NCBI GenBank assembly: GCA_020284085.1
Contig: JACEVL010000992.1
Coordinates: forward strand, 1 to 64,000
DNA length: 64,000 nt
Reading direction: 5' to 3'
From: Aporrectodea caliginosa
Lineage: Eukaryota > Annelida > Clitellata > Crassiclitellata > Lumbricidae
Part shown: in pieces, positions 46,024-56,400 of the stretch
Layout of the letters: every line of letters begins with the position of its first letter
Numbering within the stretch: the first letter of the stretch is position 1
Notes under the pieces: generated by a model
Told to the model about the DNA's origin: nothing
Seen by the model: the letters and a program-made list of their open reading frames with translations, nothing else
Database searches by the model: none
Made by a program: the position numbers and the translations under genes

Positions 46024-46032
46024 TTACTGTAA

Positions 46033-46457
46033 GGTCGTGGATAGAGTCACGCCCGACGTGAGCCTATACCTGGGAATAGAATCACGCCCGCCTCGCAATT
46101 GGTCAATGCATGTCACATGATTTTGAGTACCTGAAACAAACCGACCGACAAACATTCCCGATTGCGGTGGAAGGTTGTTCACCGTATTTTCTAATGACTA
46201 CCCTAACCCTAACCCTGACCCTAACCGACCCTCACGACGCCTGAACTAACCGTAACCGACCCTCACGACGCCTAATCTGACCCTAAGCGATCCCACGAAT
46301 CCTAACCTGGTCCTAACCGACCCTCAAGATGTCCGCCATTTCGAAATTTCAAGGGAAGACAACAAGTTCACGTGACAGGCTTTAGCCAATAACGCGACGG
46401 GCGTGAATCTAGTACTGGGGTTCCGCTAACGCCCGGGGCGTGAATGGATCCACTACG
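46033..46457. mobile_element. Mutator-like MITE, 425 bp, with CCCTAA-like core
   Basis: 9-bp duplications TTACTGTAA at 46024-46032 and 46458-46466. Ends GGTCGTGGATAGAGTCACGC and (inverted) CGTAGTGGATCCATTCACGC; secondary CACGCCCG blocks repeat inward. The centre has CCCTAACCCTAACCCTGACC then GACCCTCACGACGCCT repeated. No ORF. Nine-bp duplications point to Mutator-like transposase. Confidence 0.75.
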
Positions 46458-46594
46458 TTACTGTAAATAACTAGATGTTAGGTGTGACTCATCATATTAA
46501 TAATTTATTTTATAATCGTCATTACGACAAAGATCGTCGCCGTCATCATTTATTTCTTTTATAATAGATATGATATGAACCACGAGTTGCCTAC

Positions 46595-46723
46595 CTGTTT
46601 AGCTTCTTCTATGGTCAGAATATATGTCCAGATGGTGAGAGCAATTTCTGATGGAGTTATCTGAGGTCGAAAGTCAGTTAACAGCACGATAGAAAAAAGT
46701 GTGATATAGGCTATGTAGGAGAT
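46595..46723 (-). CDS. TRPM-type channel exon: S1 and S2
   Basis: 129 nt, 43 codons, phase 0 at both ends (acceptor ACGTTTTAG, donor GTAGGC). Peptide ISYIAYITLFSIVLLTDFRP, QITPSEIALTIWTYILTIEE, AKQ. The S1 SYxxFxxLFSxVLL pattern and the WxxxLxxEExxQ end of S2 are those of TRPM channels. Joined upstream to NTPLVKFAYWF and downstream to MKVEKRAYW without phase breaks. Confidence 0.9.
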
Positions 46724-47454
46724 CTAAAACGTAGTATATCATTGCATTTTATGCAAACATTATCATTCTCTATAATTAATAACTAGCGGCTTCAGCTATC
46801 AGTATCTGAGTTGTACTTTGCAAAATTTCCCTCCTGGAAAAATACACAATTGATACCAGTTAGTAATGCGCCATGGAAGCATTTACCAAAAACTAGCCAT
46901 GTTTTGGGAACTTTCCCCAGCATACAATGTTTTTACGAACAATCTGTTCTTCTCTTATTCGACAGATGTCGTCAGTGTCAATCGTCGCTGCATTGGACCA
47001 TGCACGAATCAAAGGCTATAATAAAGAAAGGCTTAAGTGCATGAATGGTCCTACTGTGTCTATATTTCAGCTTCAAAACGAAATTAGGAATTACATTATA
47101 ATTATTTGCATAACTAAAATTATGAAAGACATTAGGAATTATTTTCAGAACTAAAATCATTTTAATTCTTGTGGTTCTTAAGTTGAGATGAATGCGAGTA
47201 AAATCACATACGATCCAAACACATAGGCATGGTTGCTGCTGCAGGACAATGTTGATGTTGTTCTTTGTGACTTTAGTTTACTGTTCACAAATTTAAATTT
47301 CTGCAGTGCAGATGAAACTATGCTTTCTGGAAGTGATTTGTACAACTGCTCGTGGAATGGCAACATGATCAGCCAGCCATCAGTCGAAATCTCTGCCGAC
47401 GTTTACTGCGGACGCATTCCTCGAGCGGCATACAGCCAAGGTTTCAGCCATACG
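46724..47454 (-). other. Intron, nothing recognised
   Basis: AT-rich intron sequence upstream of the S1-S2 exon. Short plus-strand frames (46811-47154, 47233-47457) show no domain. Confidence 0.4.
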
Positions 47455-47736
47455 TGACTCTACCTCAGCTTCTTCTCTGTCACCGATCACAGGCTTACTG
47501 TCCTAAATGAGGTCACTAGACTGGAGTTACGTGAGCTCATTCTAGCCTCTGCGTCAAAAACCTGTGAACTGGACCCTGTTCCTACATTTCTCGTGCAAGA
47601 ACTCATAGATGACTTTCTGCCGTTCTTCACTATACGTTGTGCAACCGGTCGATTCAGGAAACTCATCTTCCATCCTCTCAAAAGCAGTCACTTCTACTTC
47701 CAGTCTTGAAGCGATATGGTCTGGACTCAACTCTGG

Positions 47737-47890
47737 ATCCTGAGTGGCCGAGTGGGTTGGTAGCCCGCTCTCCACGCCGGCGGCCCGGGTTCGATTCCGG
47801 GTCGGTCGGTTTATCAGAGATTAATTTCTCGGATCTTTACTGCGGGTGGCTCGGTCGCAATATAAACGTGGAGTACAATACAATACAATA
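47737..47890 (+). mobile_element. tRNA-derived SINE 1 with (CAATA)n tail
   Basis: A box GAGTGGCCGAGTGGGTTGGT and B box GGGTTCGATTCCG (47787-47799) are excellent matches to Pol III promoter boxes of a Ser/Leu-type tRNA. The body ends GGCTCGGTCGCAATATAAAC, tail (CAATA)n. Lies in the LINE, directly followed by SINE 2. Confidence 0.85.
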
Positions 47891-47891
47891 C

Positions 47892-48147
47892 AACACAATA
47901 CAACTGGGGCGCGGTGGTGTAGGGGTATGTTCGGTGCCTTGCAGCTGGAGGGTTGCGGGTTCGAATCCACCTCAAAAAGCCGCCGCGTAGGGACCCTGGG
48001 CAAGTCCTTCACTCGCAATTGCTCATGCGCTTCGGCGTGAATCTCCGATTCAGCGTCCGCGCAGTAGTCGGGAGCGCCTCTGAATAGGCAATCTGGTAGG
48101 GGCGCTATAACAAGTGTTCAAATACAATATACAATACAATACAAAAC
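47892..48147 (+). mobile_element. tRNA-derived SINE 2 sharing a LINE 3' end
   Basis: A box GGTGTAGGGGTATGT, B box GGTTCGAATCC (47958-47968). Core TGCGCTTCGGCGTGAATCTC, then GGGAGCGCCTCTGAATAGGC and GGGGCGCTATAACAAGTGTT, tail (CAATA)n. The last 50 bp resemble the LINE end at 49440-49490, so LINE machinery probably mobilises it. Confidence 0.85.
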
Positions 48148-49500
48148 TTATCCAGCCAACTACCGACCAATTGCCAATTTTACGTTCTTGTCTAAAATTT
48201 TAGAACGCATTGTAGCCAACCAATTAATTGCATATTTAGACATGCATGAGTTGCTTCCCTTTCAGCAATCGGGTTTCCGGAGGAATCATTCCACAGAGAC
48301 TCTTTTGGTTCGTCTTCTGTCCGACTTCTATGGCACCATGGACCGTGGTCAGGTCACACTCTTAGCTCTATTTGACGTTAGTGCCGCTTTTGATTCAGTC
48401 GATCATTCTATCTTGCTCCAACGTATCTCTATTTCCTTTGGGTTGGCAGGCGCCCCTTAGAATGGCTTCGCTCCTTTCTGTCTGAGCGCACTAACTGTGT
48501 GGTTGTGGGGTGACAGTGATACTGGGGTCTTCTAGGTCCCGTTGGGTCCCAGCCCCTTTTTGTGTGCCACAGGGCTCAGTGTTGGGCCCTTTACTGTACA
48601 TTCTCTACACAGCTGGTATTAGTTCCTTGCTGTCTACTGGTGGCCTCCTGCACCAACTCTATGCTGATGACGTGCAGGCCTATGTTCACTGCCATGCTGC
48701 TGATGCAATTTCTTCTGTATCGTTAATGTCTCATGCCATTGATGCTCTATCATCATGGATGGCCTCAAATCGTTTACTTCTGAACCCCTCTAAATAGTCT
48801 AAAACCCAATTCATCTGGCTCGGTACCCGCAGACAATTGACATCCATTGACCTCCACCTACTAGCGGAGACTTTCCCTCATATCTCTTTCTCTCTAACAG
48901 TTCGAGACCTCGGAGTCAATTTGGATCAAGAGCTCAATTTCTCACAGCATATTAATGCCTTTGTCACTAGAAGACTTGATCAATGCAGTTCGGTACTTGT
49001 AGGTCTACCATTGGGGCTAATTGGGCGCCTTGATCGAGTTCTGCGTTCCGCTGCTCGCCTCATTGGCCACCTGCCTAAATATGCTCCTGTCTCTGCCTAT
49101 ATGCGTGATGTTCTTCACTGGCTCCCTCTTTCTCAGCGCATCTCTTATCGAGTTGCTGCACTTGTATGGAGGTGCCTTCTTGGCTGTGCTCCATCCTACT
49201 TGTCAGATCTTAGTCGACCTGTCTCTGACCACGCAGCTCGTAGATCTCTGCGTTTTTCAGAAAGGGGGAGCTTTTGGTCCCGCGAGCTCACACTTTCATT
49301 AGACAGCGTCGAGCCTTTTCGATTGTGGGTCCCTCCATCTGGAATGACCTCCCCACTAGACTTGCGATTGATGCCTCGGCTAGATTCGCCTGCCTTTTAT
49401 AAGTATCTCAAATCACACTTTTTAGCCGTGGCTGGGCTGGAAGCGCCTCTAAGCAGGTTTCTTGAAGAGGCGCTATATAAATTCTCTGAATGAATGAATG

Positions 49501-49626
49501 AATGTGCTGCTCCACATTCACTCAGAATGTACTTCTTTCCAACTATTAGACAACGAAGACCAATGATAGTATTATTACATCGAGAATGGTGTGCGCAGCG
49601 TCTTTTTTAACCGGAGTTTTCCAATG
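49501..49626 (-). other. Intron sequence
   Basis: Short stretch between the LINE tail and the hAT MITE target site. Confidence 0.4.
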
Positions 49627-49634
49627 GATTAGCC

Positions 49635-50697
49635 CAGAGGTGGGCAAACTTTTGGCACATTGGGCCACATTAAACGCCAAAAAAATTCGGGGGGCCAGAT
49701 ACAAAATTTCAAACTTTTAATAACAGCTAAAATTAAAAAAGTTTACCGAATTAAAATTAATTGTACTTTTGCTGTAACTTGTGCAATGTAGGCCCTATTT
49801 AACTGTGAACATGCATAACAATTTTCTCTTAATCCAGAGTGATTGCGCTGGTTGCATTCGTTACTTCTGGGCGCTTATATAGCTCACCTTAAACTTACCT
49901 ACTCAGGGTGTTCCTAGCCCAGCCACGGTTAATGAAAAAAAGACTTCAGTGATTTATAAAACCCAGTTAGATTGATCAGAGGTAGCAAACGCAGCTCTGA
50001 TTGTAGGTAATTCCAGATGGAAGGCCTGCTACAATGTCGGACACTGGGCGGCAGAGATCACCCCTAGAGGTAAGATAGAGCACAGCCGAGGGTGCAGCGT
50101 GAAACCAAAGCAGGAATCCGGTATGAGATCCGTTGGGCCACAGGCAGCAAGTGCAACACATGGCGCATGTAGGCAAAGACAGAGGCGAATTTGGGAATTC
50201 GCACAATGAGCCAAGCAGGCGAGCACAGAGCCCGATCTAGTCGCCCTATAGAACACCAAGGTGAGGCCAACGAGAGCCGATCAACAGTGGTCAATTCGAC
50301 TAGTAACGAAAGCATGCACAAGAGCCACTATATAGGGCATCATGAGAAAGAGCGAGAAGCCACTCGGAGCTGGAGAAGCCGATAATAACGACTTCGAGAG
50401 ACTAAGTTCACATTCGTATTATCGAGTTCAAATTTAGATCAGCTAACCGAGATCTTTACTTGGATTTCTTTATCTTCATAGTTGAAAATGTTTGCTCACA
50501 GATGTAAGTGGATGCGAATAATACAAACCGGAATAGCAACTAAGTAAGCACCATGAGGAATTCCTCTTGCGGTCTGAATTTTATGACTTTTTACTTTTCT
50601 GAAGAATTGTTTGGACCAGATAAAATGTGTTGGCGGGCCGTATAAAAAGCGTTGGCGGGCCGGATCTGGCCCGCGGGCCGTAGTTTGCCCACCCCTG
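49635..50697. mobile_element. hAT MITE, 1063 bp
   Basis: Ends CAGAGGTGGGCAAACT and AGTTTGCCCACCCCTG, exact 8-bp duplications GATTAGCC at 49627-49634 and 50698-50705. GGGCCxxAT-type subterminal motifs (GGGCCACATTAAAC, GGGCCGGATCTGGCC) match common animal hAT ends. A LINE fragment (49975-50330, minus) lies inside; no transposase. Confidence 0.9.
49975..50330 (-). pseudogene. LINE 3' fragment inside the hAT MITE
   Basis: Minus strand: SPWCSIGRLDRALCSPAWLI, FASVFAYMRHVLHLLPVAQR, ISYRIPALVSRCTLGCALSY. Same family as the LINE at 48837-49493 (IGRLDRVLRSAARLIGHLPK). Frameshifts present. Confidence 0.8.
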
Positions 50698-50705
50698 GAT
50701 TAGCC

Positions 50706-50939
50706 TATGTGTTTGAATCGTGTGTAATTTTACTCGCATTCAGATGCAAAAGACGCATTTGCTCTGTCATACTGTTCCTAGAGTACTGTACGGTACAAGA
50801 GGACATGAAGTGGCATAATGCGCTCGAGTTCATGTGGCACTGTATTAGGCCTAAGCTACAACATGTAAAGACACAATAAAACTGCAACAGCAGTTTCTAA
50901 ATTAGATTCTAACAGAAATAGAAAAACAAGATCACTTAC
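50706..50939 (-). other. Intron, nothing recognised
   Basis: From the MITE target site to the donor at 50939. Confidence 0.5.
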
Positions 50940-51012
50940 AAACCAGTAGGCAAATTTGACAAGTGGAGTGTTTACGAAACTTCCAAGTCTCGATAAATAA
51001 TTGCGCACAAAT
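50940..51012 (-). CDS. TRPM-type channel exon: pre-S1 linker
   Basis: 73 nt. Acceptor ATGTTTTAG then A finishing a split codon (the preceding exon must end with two bases of it), donor GTAAGT at 50939, phase 0. Peptide FVRNYLSRLGSFVNTPLVKF then AYWF. TRPM channels have a conserved Phe-Tyr/Val-x-x-Pro-x-V-K-F segment just before S1, and NTPLVKFAYWF fits. The most 5' exon recognised. No MHR-domain exon could be identified between here and the window end at 64000. Confidence 0.8.
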
Positions 51013-51049
51013 CTAAAACATAAATTTTCTTGCTAATGATCACCCGTTT

Positions 51050-51300
51050 AGTAGATTCCATAACATGTCGACATCAAGAATTACTTAATTCGATCTTATT
51101 CTTTGTCAGGAGAACGCAGCTTATCCTGTCCTATCTATTCATTGCCAGTCGTTTTGCCTCGTCCACCGACATCTCAAGACAACGAGGACCATCTTTCTCT
51201 GTCAGTTTTTTCTGACATTCCTTTTTTCCCCCTCAGGGAGCCTTTTGCTTGGCTTTTCTATCTTTTTTGAATACGAACCACATATCCAATCCATTTCGCA
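51050..51300 (-). other. Degenerate LINE-like C-terminal remnant?
   Basis: Minus strand shows WIGYVVRIQKR and ERWSSLS, DVGGRGKTTGNE in one frame and KKLTEKDGPRCLEMSV, DEAKRLAMNR in another. Both resemble tails of non-LTR elements, but each is short and I cannot decide the frame. Confidence 0.3.
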
Positions 51301-51744
51301 TGCAAGTTATTAACTGACTGCACTGATAATGATATTATATAATAAAAGATATTTGAAGAAATGTTGTCAAAGTGTGCGAATTAAAGAAAACACTTACGAC
51401 CATAGTGGTCATTATTTTAAAAAAAGATTTAAGAAGGCAATTACAGTACAGTTAGTCCCATAGGTAATAGATAGTCTAGAATCTGCAAAGCAAGAGACTG
51501 GAATCACAAGGCCCATTTCGACCTCAAATAATTATTTCTGAACATATTATATAATAAGATTAATAAAACCAAGCAGCCTCTGCTAAAAAAAATACCAGAT
51601 AATGATGCCACTGGACTAGCCTACATAGCTTTTTAAAGTAGGATGGAGCAACATCGACCATAGAGAACCAATGCAATTTGTTCGGGATGTAGTTAGATCA
51701 TAGACCCCTTAAATTGTCAGGACAGTAGGCGCTCATGCCGTGTC
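51301..51744. other. No gene recognised
   Basis: AT-rich unique sequence. Confidence 0.4.
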
Positions 51745-52640
51745 TTGCAGGGTCTATTGTCGAATTACTCTTTTTATCACAAAATATCAATGAAGAGTCC
51801 GATTTGGATGAACTTTTTGTTCTGTTTATCTTGAAGAGTTACATCTGTTAAAAATATTGACACTAAATTCAAGGTAATTTCATGGTCAGAAGAAATTAAA
51901 CCTTGCAAAACTCAGAGAAAAGTTGGTAAGTAAAGTAAGTAAGTAAAAATATTCTTTAATAAACCAATTGCCAAACGTATTTTGGTGTACACACATCATA
52001 GTAGTTGCAATAATCTAAATTAGCCAGTCTATCTTATTCAAGTCTTATTATAAATCATCCTAGTGATGTAGGTTCTTCGCATCAGACTATCAGATTGAGG
52101 AATGACACGATCCTGGGGCTGGGGCTTAGATGATAAACAGAAGTTTTAACAGGAGGAAGCAAGGCATGTAGCACATGAGCTTTACCGGTCAGAACAGCAG
52201 AGAAAAGGCGGGAATCTGCCTTTAGGCATAACTGCTCAAAGGACGGTGAGTCCCCAGGAAGGTAATGATAGCGAATCAGGCGACGTATCAAGGTCTGAAG
52301 CCTGGTCCTTTCGCACTGCCCCGCGAAACCCCACCAAACAGGCGAGGCATAAAGCATCCGTGCCAGGGTTGTGGCACGCACGACATCAAAAAGAAGCGGA
52401 CCTCACAAGCCGTGAGCAACCAGAGTTGGTTGCTCACAGCTTGCGAGGTCCGCCAATAATTCTAGAAATCAGCTAATTCTTTATGGTGTTTCTCGACCTA
52501 ATAAGGGCTACATGTGGTACAAAGCAAGGCTACTAAATGATAGACGATCCCAGGTTATGTTATGGTCAAAAGGTCAATTATAGAGAAAACTCGGGTTGCT
52601 GGGGCTGATAAAGTTAAGTCAAGGTCATTTCAAGGTCAAA
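51745..52640 (+). repeat. Dispersed repeat, copy 2, split by a LINE
   Basis: Blocks 51745-51925 and 52475-52640 match 2745-3115 in order and orientation. Between them is a minus-strand LINE fragment. No ORF of its own. Confidence 0.6.
51930..52452 (-). pseudogene. CR1-like LINE 3' fragment with fold-back 5' end
   Basis: Minus strand: LLFDVVRATTLARMLYASPV, WWGFAGQCERTRLQTLIRRL, CLKADSRLFSAVLTGKAHVL, HALLPPVKTSVYHLSPSPRI. 3' tail ATTAAAGAATATTTTTACTT with TTAC repeats (51930-51960). The 5'-truncated end at 52397-52452 folds on itself: GCGGACCTCACAAGC is repeated inverted as GCTTGCGAGGTCCGC. Confidence 0.85.
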
Positions 52641-52679
52641 GGTAAAATCAAGGACAAACGACAGAATCACCCAAATAAC

Positions 52680-52938
52680 ACAACTTTCTCAATATCTCAG
52701 CTTCTAGTTCCCCTAGAATCGTTATCTTGGTGTCTAAATATGCATATTTAGGGGCAAGGATTCCAATAGAAGTAATTGCAAACACTTAACTACACCAAAT
52801 TGGCAGCCATTTTCAAAATGGCCGACCAAAAGAAAACTTTATCGATATATCAGCGTCTAGTTCACTTAGAATCGTGATATTTGTGTCTAAACATACATAT
52901 TTAGTATGAAGGCTTCCAGTTGATGTAATTGCAACCAC
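52680..52938 (-). repeat. ~160-bp satellite, 1.5 units
   Basis: TCTCAGCTTCTAGTT, GCAGCCATTTTCAAAATGGC, CTAAACATACATATTTAG. Runs straight into the 5' end of EADTRI copy 2 at ATTGCAACCACATGTCTTGC. Confidence 0.9.
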
Positions 52939-52939
52939 A

Positions 52940-54425
52940 TGTCTTGCTGTGCAGTGTGTGCACAAGGAATTTCTGCGTGGCAACTTTACTGTAAAGAAGA
53001 CATTCTGCAATATTGCCCTAGACCAAGCCCATGAGCACAACAACGCCGGTGTGATGGATGACGGAGTTGCTGTAATCCTCACACAGAACCCCTAAGCCCT
53101 ACGACGATGGATGGTGTCTGGACCAGAGATCGAAGAGTTCCAGGCATCGATAATGAAACCAGAAACGGAATATGATTTTCGACAACATGAGCAGACAAAA
53201 AAACACGCAGATAACATTTTCAACCAGGTTAACGCTCTTAGCAATGTCATCGAGGAGATGAAAACCTATTCATAGACCACAACAATGACCTACTTGTACT
53301 GGATACCAGAGATCTGGCTGATTCAGCAGTGATCGACACAATGCGGAACCTCGAGAAAACTGGACAAAAGCAGTATAAAATATTTGGCAACGAACGTCTG
53401 GTTGCCCAATCGCAACCTGTCAATGAACCAATCAAAGAAACAACTTCCCTCTCTTCAGTCATCCGCCTGTACGGGACGAGCCACGAGCAAACAACAGTTG
53501 TCATCTGCGAAGATTGATTGGTAACTATTCAGAAGGTTGTACATCTCCTGTCAGAAACATGAAGGAGATTTGGACGAATTCTTTGCACATAAGAATCAGG
53601 CACGCCCATAATCACTTTTGAATAAGGGCAAATTGCGGCTAGGAACTAAGTCAGACATTGTGAGCTGCCTAGAAGAGCTGGTTCCCACTTCAAAAGACGA
53701 TGTCATCGCAGATTACCACCAAGGCCCTTCACTGAGTGTACCTACTGTTGATGCTGTTATACTGGATGGAGCAGTCAGTCAACATGCCCAAGCATGCAGC
53801 ACCTACTCTGATAATGCCTCCGATATTTTCTTGCCCTAGGGCACGTACATAGGGTAGATGGGGTATGGGATGAATATGTGAATGGTTGGTTGAAGGCAAA
53901 CACACGCAATGTGATGGGTAAGGGAAGCCGCCGGTGCGTTAAGTCTTCTAATGTAGGCCTATACCTAGAAGCTGGCAGGAATTTATTAGGAACGACAAAA
54001 AAGTCAGAGTTGTTTCCTTTCTTGAGTCTGCAAATAGGAAAACTTTAAATAGAAACAGAAGGACAGATCATAACCACAAGGACGTGCTCTGTACTCAGCC
54101 AAAGGACACAACTGGACTTGTTCCTTTTAATCAGAAGGAAGCTGATACAAGGATTTTCCTGCATGTCTCCGATGCTGCCAAACATGGCTATCGTAAAGTG
54201 ATGATATGCACAGTTGACTCTGACGTGTTGGTGTTAGCCATAGCAGCAGTTCAGCAGCTCAGCATTGACGAACTGTGGGTTGTTTTTGCCTCAGGCAAAA
54301 GCTTCAGATATATACCAACCCATGAGACGGCACGTGCTCTTTGCCCAGAGAAGTGCGTAGCCTTGCCCTTCCTACACGCATTTAGCGGATGTGACACAGT
54401 TTCATCTTTTGCTTGACGCGGAAAA
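52940..54425 (+). pseudogene. EADTRI-family transposon gene, copy 2
   Basis: Plus strand, N to C: KEFLRGNFTVKKTF (52960-53005), NNAGVMDDGVAVILTQNP (53037-53092), LRRWMVSGPEIEEFQASIMK (53098-53157), DLLVLDTRDLADSAVIDTM (53288-53345), IKETTSLSSV (near 53430), KLRLGTKSDIVSCLEELVPT (53630-53690), HVHRVDGVWDEYVNGWLKAN (53843-53905), EADTRIFLHVSDAAKHGYRK (54138-54200), VMICTVDSDVLVLAIAAVQQ, ALCPEKCVALPFLHAFSGCD (54335-54395) and GKRTVWDIWKT. Stops and shifts between blocks. Truncated exactly where the satellite resumes (54440). No known activity; recalled as a family of uncharacterised metazoan repeat proteins. Confidence 0.7.
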
Positions 54426-54439
54426 AGGACTGTATGGGA

Positions 54440-54942
54440 CATTTGGAAGACAGTTTGGTCGGCCATTTTGGAAAATGACTGCCAATTTAATGTAGACAAT
54501 GGTTTGCAATTAATTCTAAAGGAATCGTTGCCCAATAAATATGTATGTCTAGGCACCAAGATCCAAAGTGTTTTTCGGCCGGCCATTTTGGAAAATGGCT
54601 GCCAATTTCGTGTAGATAAGTGTTTGTAATTGGTTCTATTACAATTCTTACCCCTAAATATGTATGTTTAGACACCAAGGTCACGAATCGTGTAGGTGAA
54701 CTAGAAGCTGAGCCATTGACAAAGTTTTATTTCCGTCGGCCATATTGGAAAATGGCTGCCAATTTCGTGAAGATAAGTGTTCGCAATTACTTGTTTTGGA
54801 ATCCTTGACCATAAATATGTATGTTTAGACACCAAGATCATGATTCTAAGTGAAGTAGAAGCTGAGATATTGAACAATATGTATTTCGGTCAGCCACTTT
54901 GTTAAACAACTGCCATAGCCGCTAGAGGACGGTAAAATTTGG
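54440..54942 (+). repeat. ~160-bp satellite array, 3 units
   Basis: Units with GGCCATTTTGGAAAATG fold-back, GTAGATAAGTGTTTG, AAATATGTATGTTTAGACAC. Three units, the last ending in CGCTAGAGGACGGTAAAATTT where a MITE is inserted. Confidence 0.9.
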
Positions 54943-55212
54943 GTTAGTCCGAAGGTTCGATAGTCCGAAGATTCTGTAGTACGACATTAATCCGACATAC
55001 AATCGTTGCATGAATTCAACTTCTACATACACTGCAATACCATTTCATTATTCCAACTTTCATTTAAGCAGGGATTATTTTCATCAATCCAACTTCTATT
55101 TAAGCAAGAATTCTGTTAATTAATCCAACTTCTACTGAAGCAAGAATTATTTTCATCCGTCAAGCGAATCTTCGGACAATCGAACCTTCGGACTTACGAA
55201 CCTTCGGACTAT
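54943..55212. mobile_element. MITE with iterated TTCGGACTA ends
   Basis: Ends GGTTAGTCCGAAGGTTCGAT and (inverted) GGTAACAGGCCGATAGTCCG, built of repeated TCCGAAGNTTCGATAG modules. Core holds the same ~36-bp unit (CAACTTCTATTTAAGCAAG) as the element at 21121-22003. Flanks share AAAATTT, and the satellite sequence continues uninterrupted across the insertion (AAAATTTGTGTCCCGGGC), which defines the borders. Confidence 0.7.
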
Positions 55213-55384
55213 CGGCCTGTTACCAAAATTTGTGTCCCGGGCTTTTTGAACTCGTCTACCCATGTACTATTTGGAACCAAAGTGACGCATTTTAACCAGA
55301 TGTGAAATACTTTGGAAATATTGGCAGCTCGGACCCCCCTATTTGCTTAATGGGCAGCCAGCGCATCGAGTGCAATTTGAAGAG
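55213..55384 (+). repeat. Satellite end module
   Basis: GTGTCCCGGGCTTTTTGAAC then ACTCGTCTACCCATGTACTA and GCAGCTCGGACCCCCC; matches 19230-19345 and 19592-19712. Confidence 0.8.
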
Positions 55385-55655
55385 ATATTTTGATACTGAA
55401 GGGTTTTGTTATGGCTATGGAAAGATACTTTTGAACCATTTGTAGTTTGGTTAGATCTCTTTGAAATTGCTACAAAGTTGGCAGTTTGTTTATTATTAAA
55501 GGATATTGTCTCTAACTTACTTAATGCGAAAAACGTTTATTGTCAGGATACTTTACACTTTGCAACTATGTTTATAAGATGTATGTACACCAAAGCGCGA
55601 TTAGCAATTGGTTAATAAAGAATATATTTACTTACTTACTTACTTACTTACAAAT
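55385..55655 (+). mobile_element. LINE 3' UTR with (TTAC)n tail
   Basis: TATGTACACCAAAGCGCGAT then AATTGGTTAATAAAGAATAT and (TTAC)n. The same tail ends the CR1-like LINE fragments at 22366-23320 and 51930. Confidence 0.75.
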
Positions 55656-56150
55656 GGTTCAAAATGATCTTTCCATGGCCATAACAATAACTCATAAAAA
55701 GTGATTTGACATGCATATGGACTGAACACCGATCAGTCGAAATGCGTTTCAAAGCAGTCTCATATTATGGTCCGAAAATATGTGGCGAAGTTAAAATATT
55801 ATGCCTAAACTACGATCAACGAACAGTTCACCCAGAAGTGTCAAATTTGTGGAGCCAAGTAGAATGAATTTGGTCTTAGAGCAATAATTTAGAAGTTAAT
55901 TCTTAGCTAGCCTGTACAGAACATGGTCGAAAACAGAAACAAAGAGTTGCAGAACTGGACTAGACGAAGGAATGATAAAGAGCACTAAGTAAGATAAATA
56001 AGCTGTAACTAGTCACTGACTTGCATGTTTGAGTAGTTTTGCTGTTCTGTCTTTCATCCTGCAAAAGAATTTGAAAACTTCAATCTCAGTTAGGCCTACG
56101 ATTCCCAACAGAAAAAAAGATTAAATTTCCATTTTATTTTTGGATGAAAG
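55656..56150. other. No gene recognised
   Basis: AT-rich unique sequence after the LINE tail. Confidence 0.4.
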
Positions 56151-56199
56151 ATGTATAGATGATATATAAAAATTATGAATATTGTATTTATAAATTTAT

Positions 56200-56400
56200 A
56201 CAGCGCCACTCACTGTGCTACACCAACCATATGGGCTTCCATTGCGAGAGACACCGAGAAAATAAGGTTGTCTTTAAACAGCGAAAGGATGCAGGGAGGC
56301 CACCAGCTAGCAGCAATGAACGAGTCATGCGAGGAAGCTGGTTCCATAGAGTTGGGCAAAGATAAGACCTTCTGCTTCTTGATGAAAACTCCCCCCAGTT
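56200..56400 (-). pseudogene. LINE C-terminal fragment
   Basis: Minus strand: SRRSYLCPTLWNQLP and RCLKTTLFSRCLSQW, typical last motifs of L2/CR1 ORF2 (LWNxLP ... FKxxLKTxLF). Confidence 0.7.

Larger units (their letters stand above)
47455..49500 (+). pseudogene. L2-like LINE interrupted by two SINEs
   Basis: Plus-strand RT pieces: LRELILASASKTCELDPVPT and FLVQELIDDFLPF (47525-47620), FHPLKSSHFYFQS (near 47670-47710), then after the SINEs NYRPIANFTFLSKILERIVA (48160-48215), QQSGFRRNHSTETLLV, FDVSAAFDSVDHSILL (48370-48420), CVPQGSVLGPLLYILYTAGI (48560-48620), LYADDVQAYVH (48658-48690) and RLDQCSSVLVGLPLGLIGRL (48973-49035). A frameshift near 48460, a deletion near 48500 and a TAG at 48797 show decay. 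The 3' end GCGCCTCTAAGCAGG...GAGGCGCTATATAAATTCTC then (TGAA)n is shared with the SINEs of this window. Confidence 0.85.

Noticed and set aside
46198..46232. True interstitial telomere
   Set aside because: Only a few CCCTAA units and they lie inside a MITE with target duplications.
47737..47968. Functional tRNA genes
   Set aside because: A and B boxes are present but the bodies lack a closing acceptor stem and continue into SINE cores with (CAATA)n tails.
51050..51300. Further upstream TRPM exon
   Set aside because: Stops in every frame and no MHR-domain motif; more like a LINE tail.
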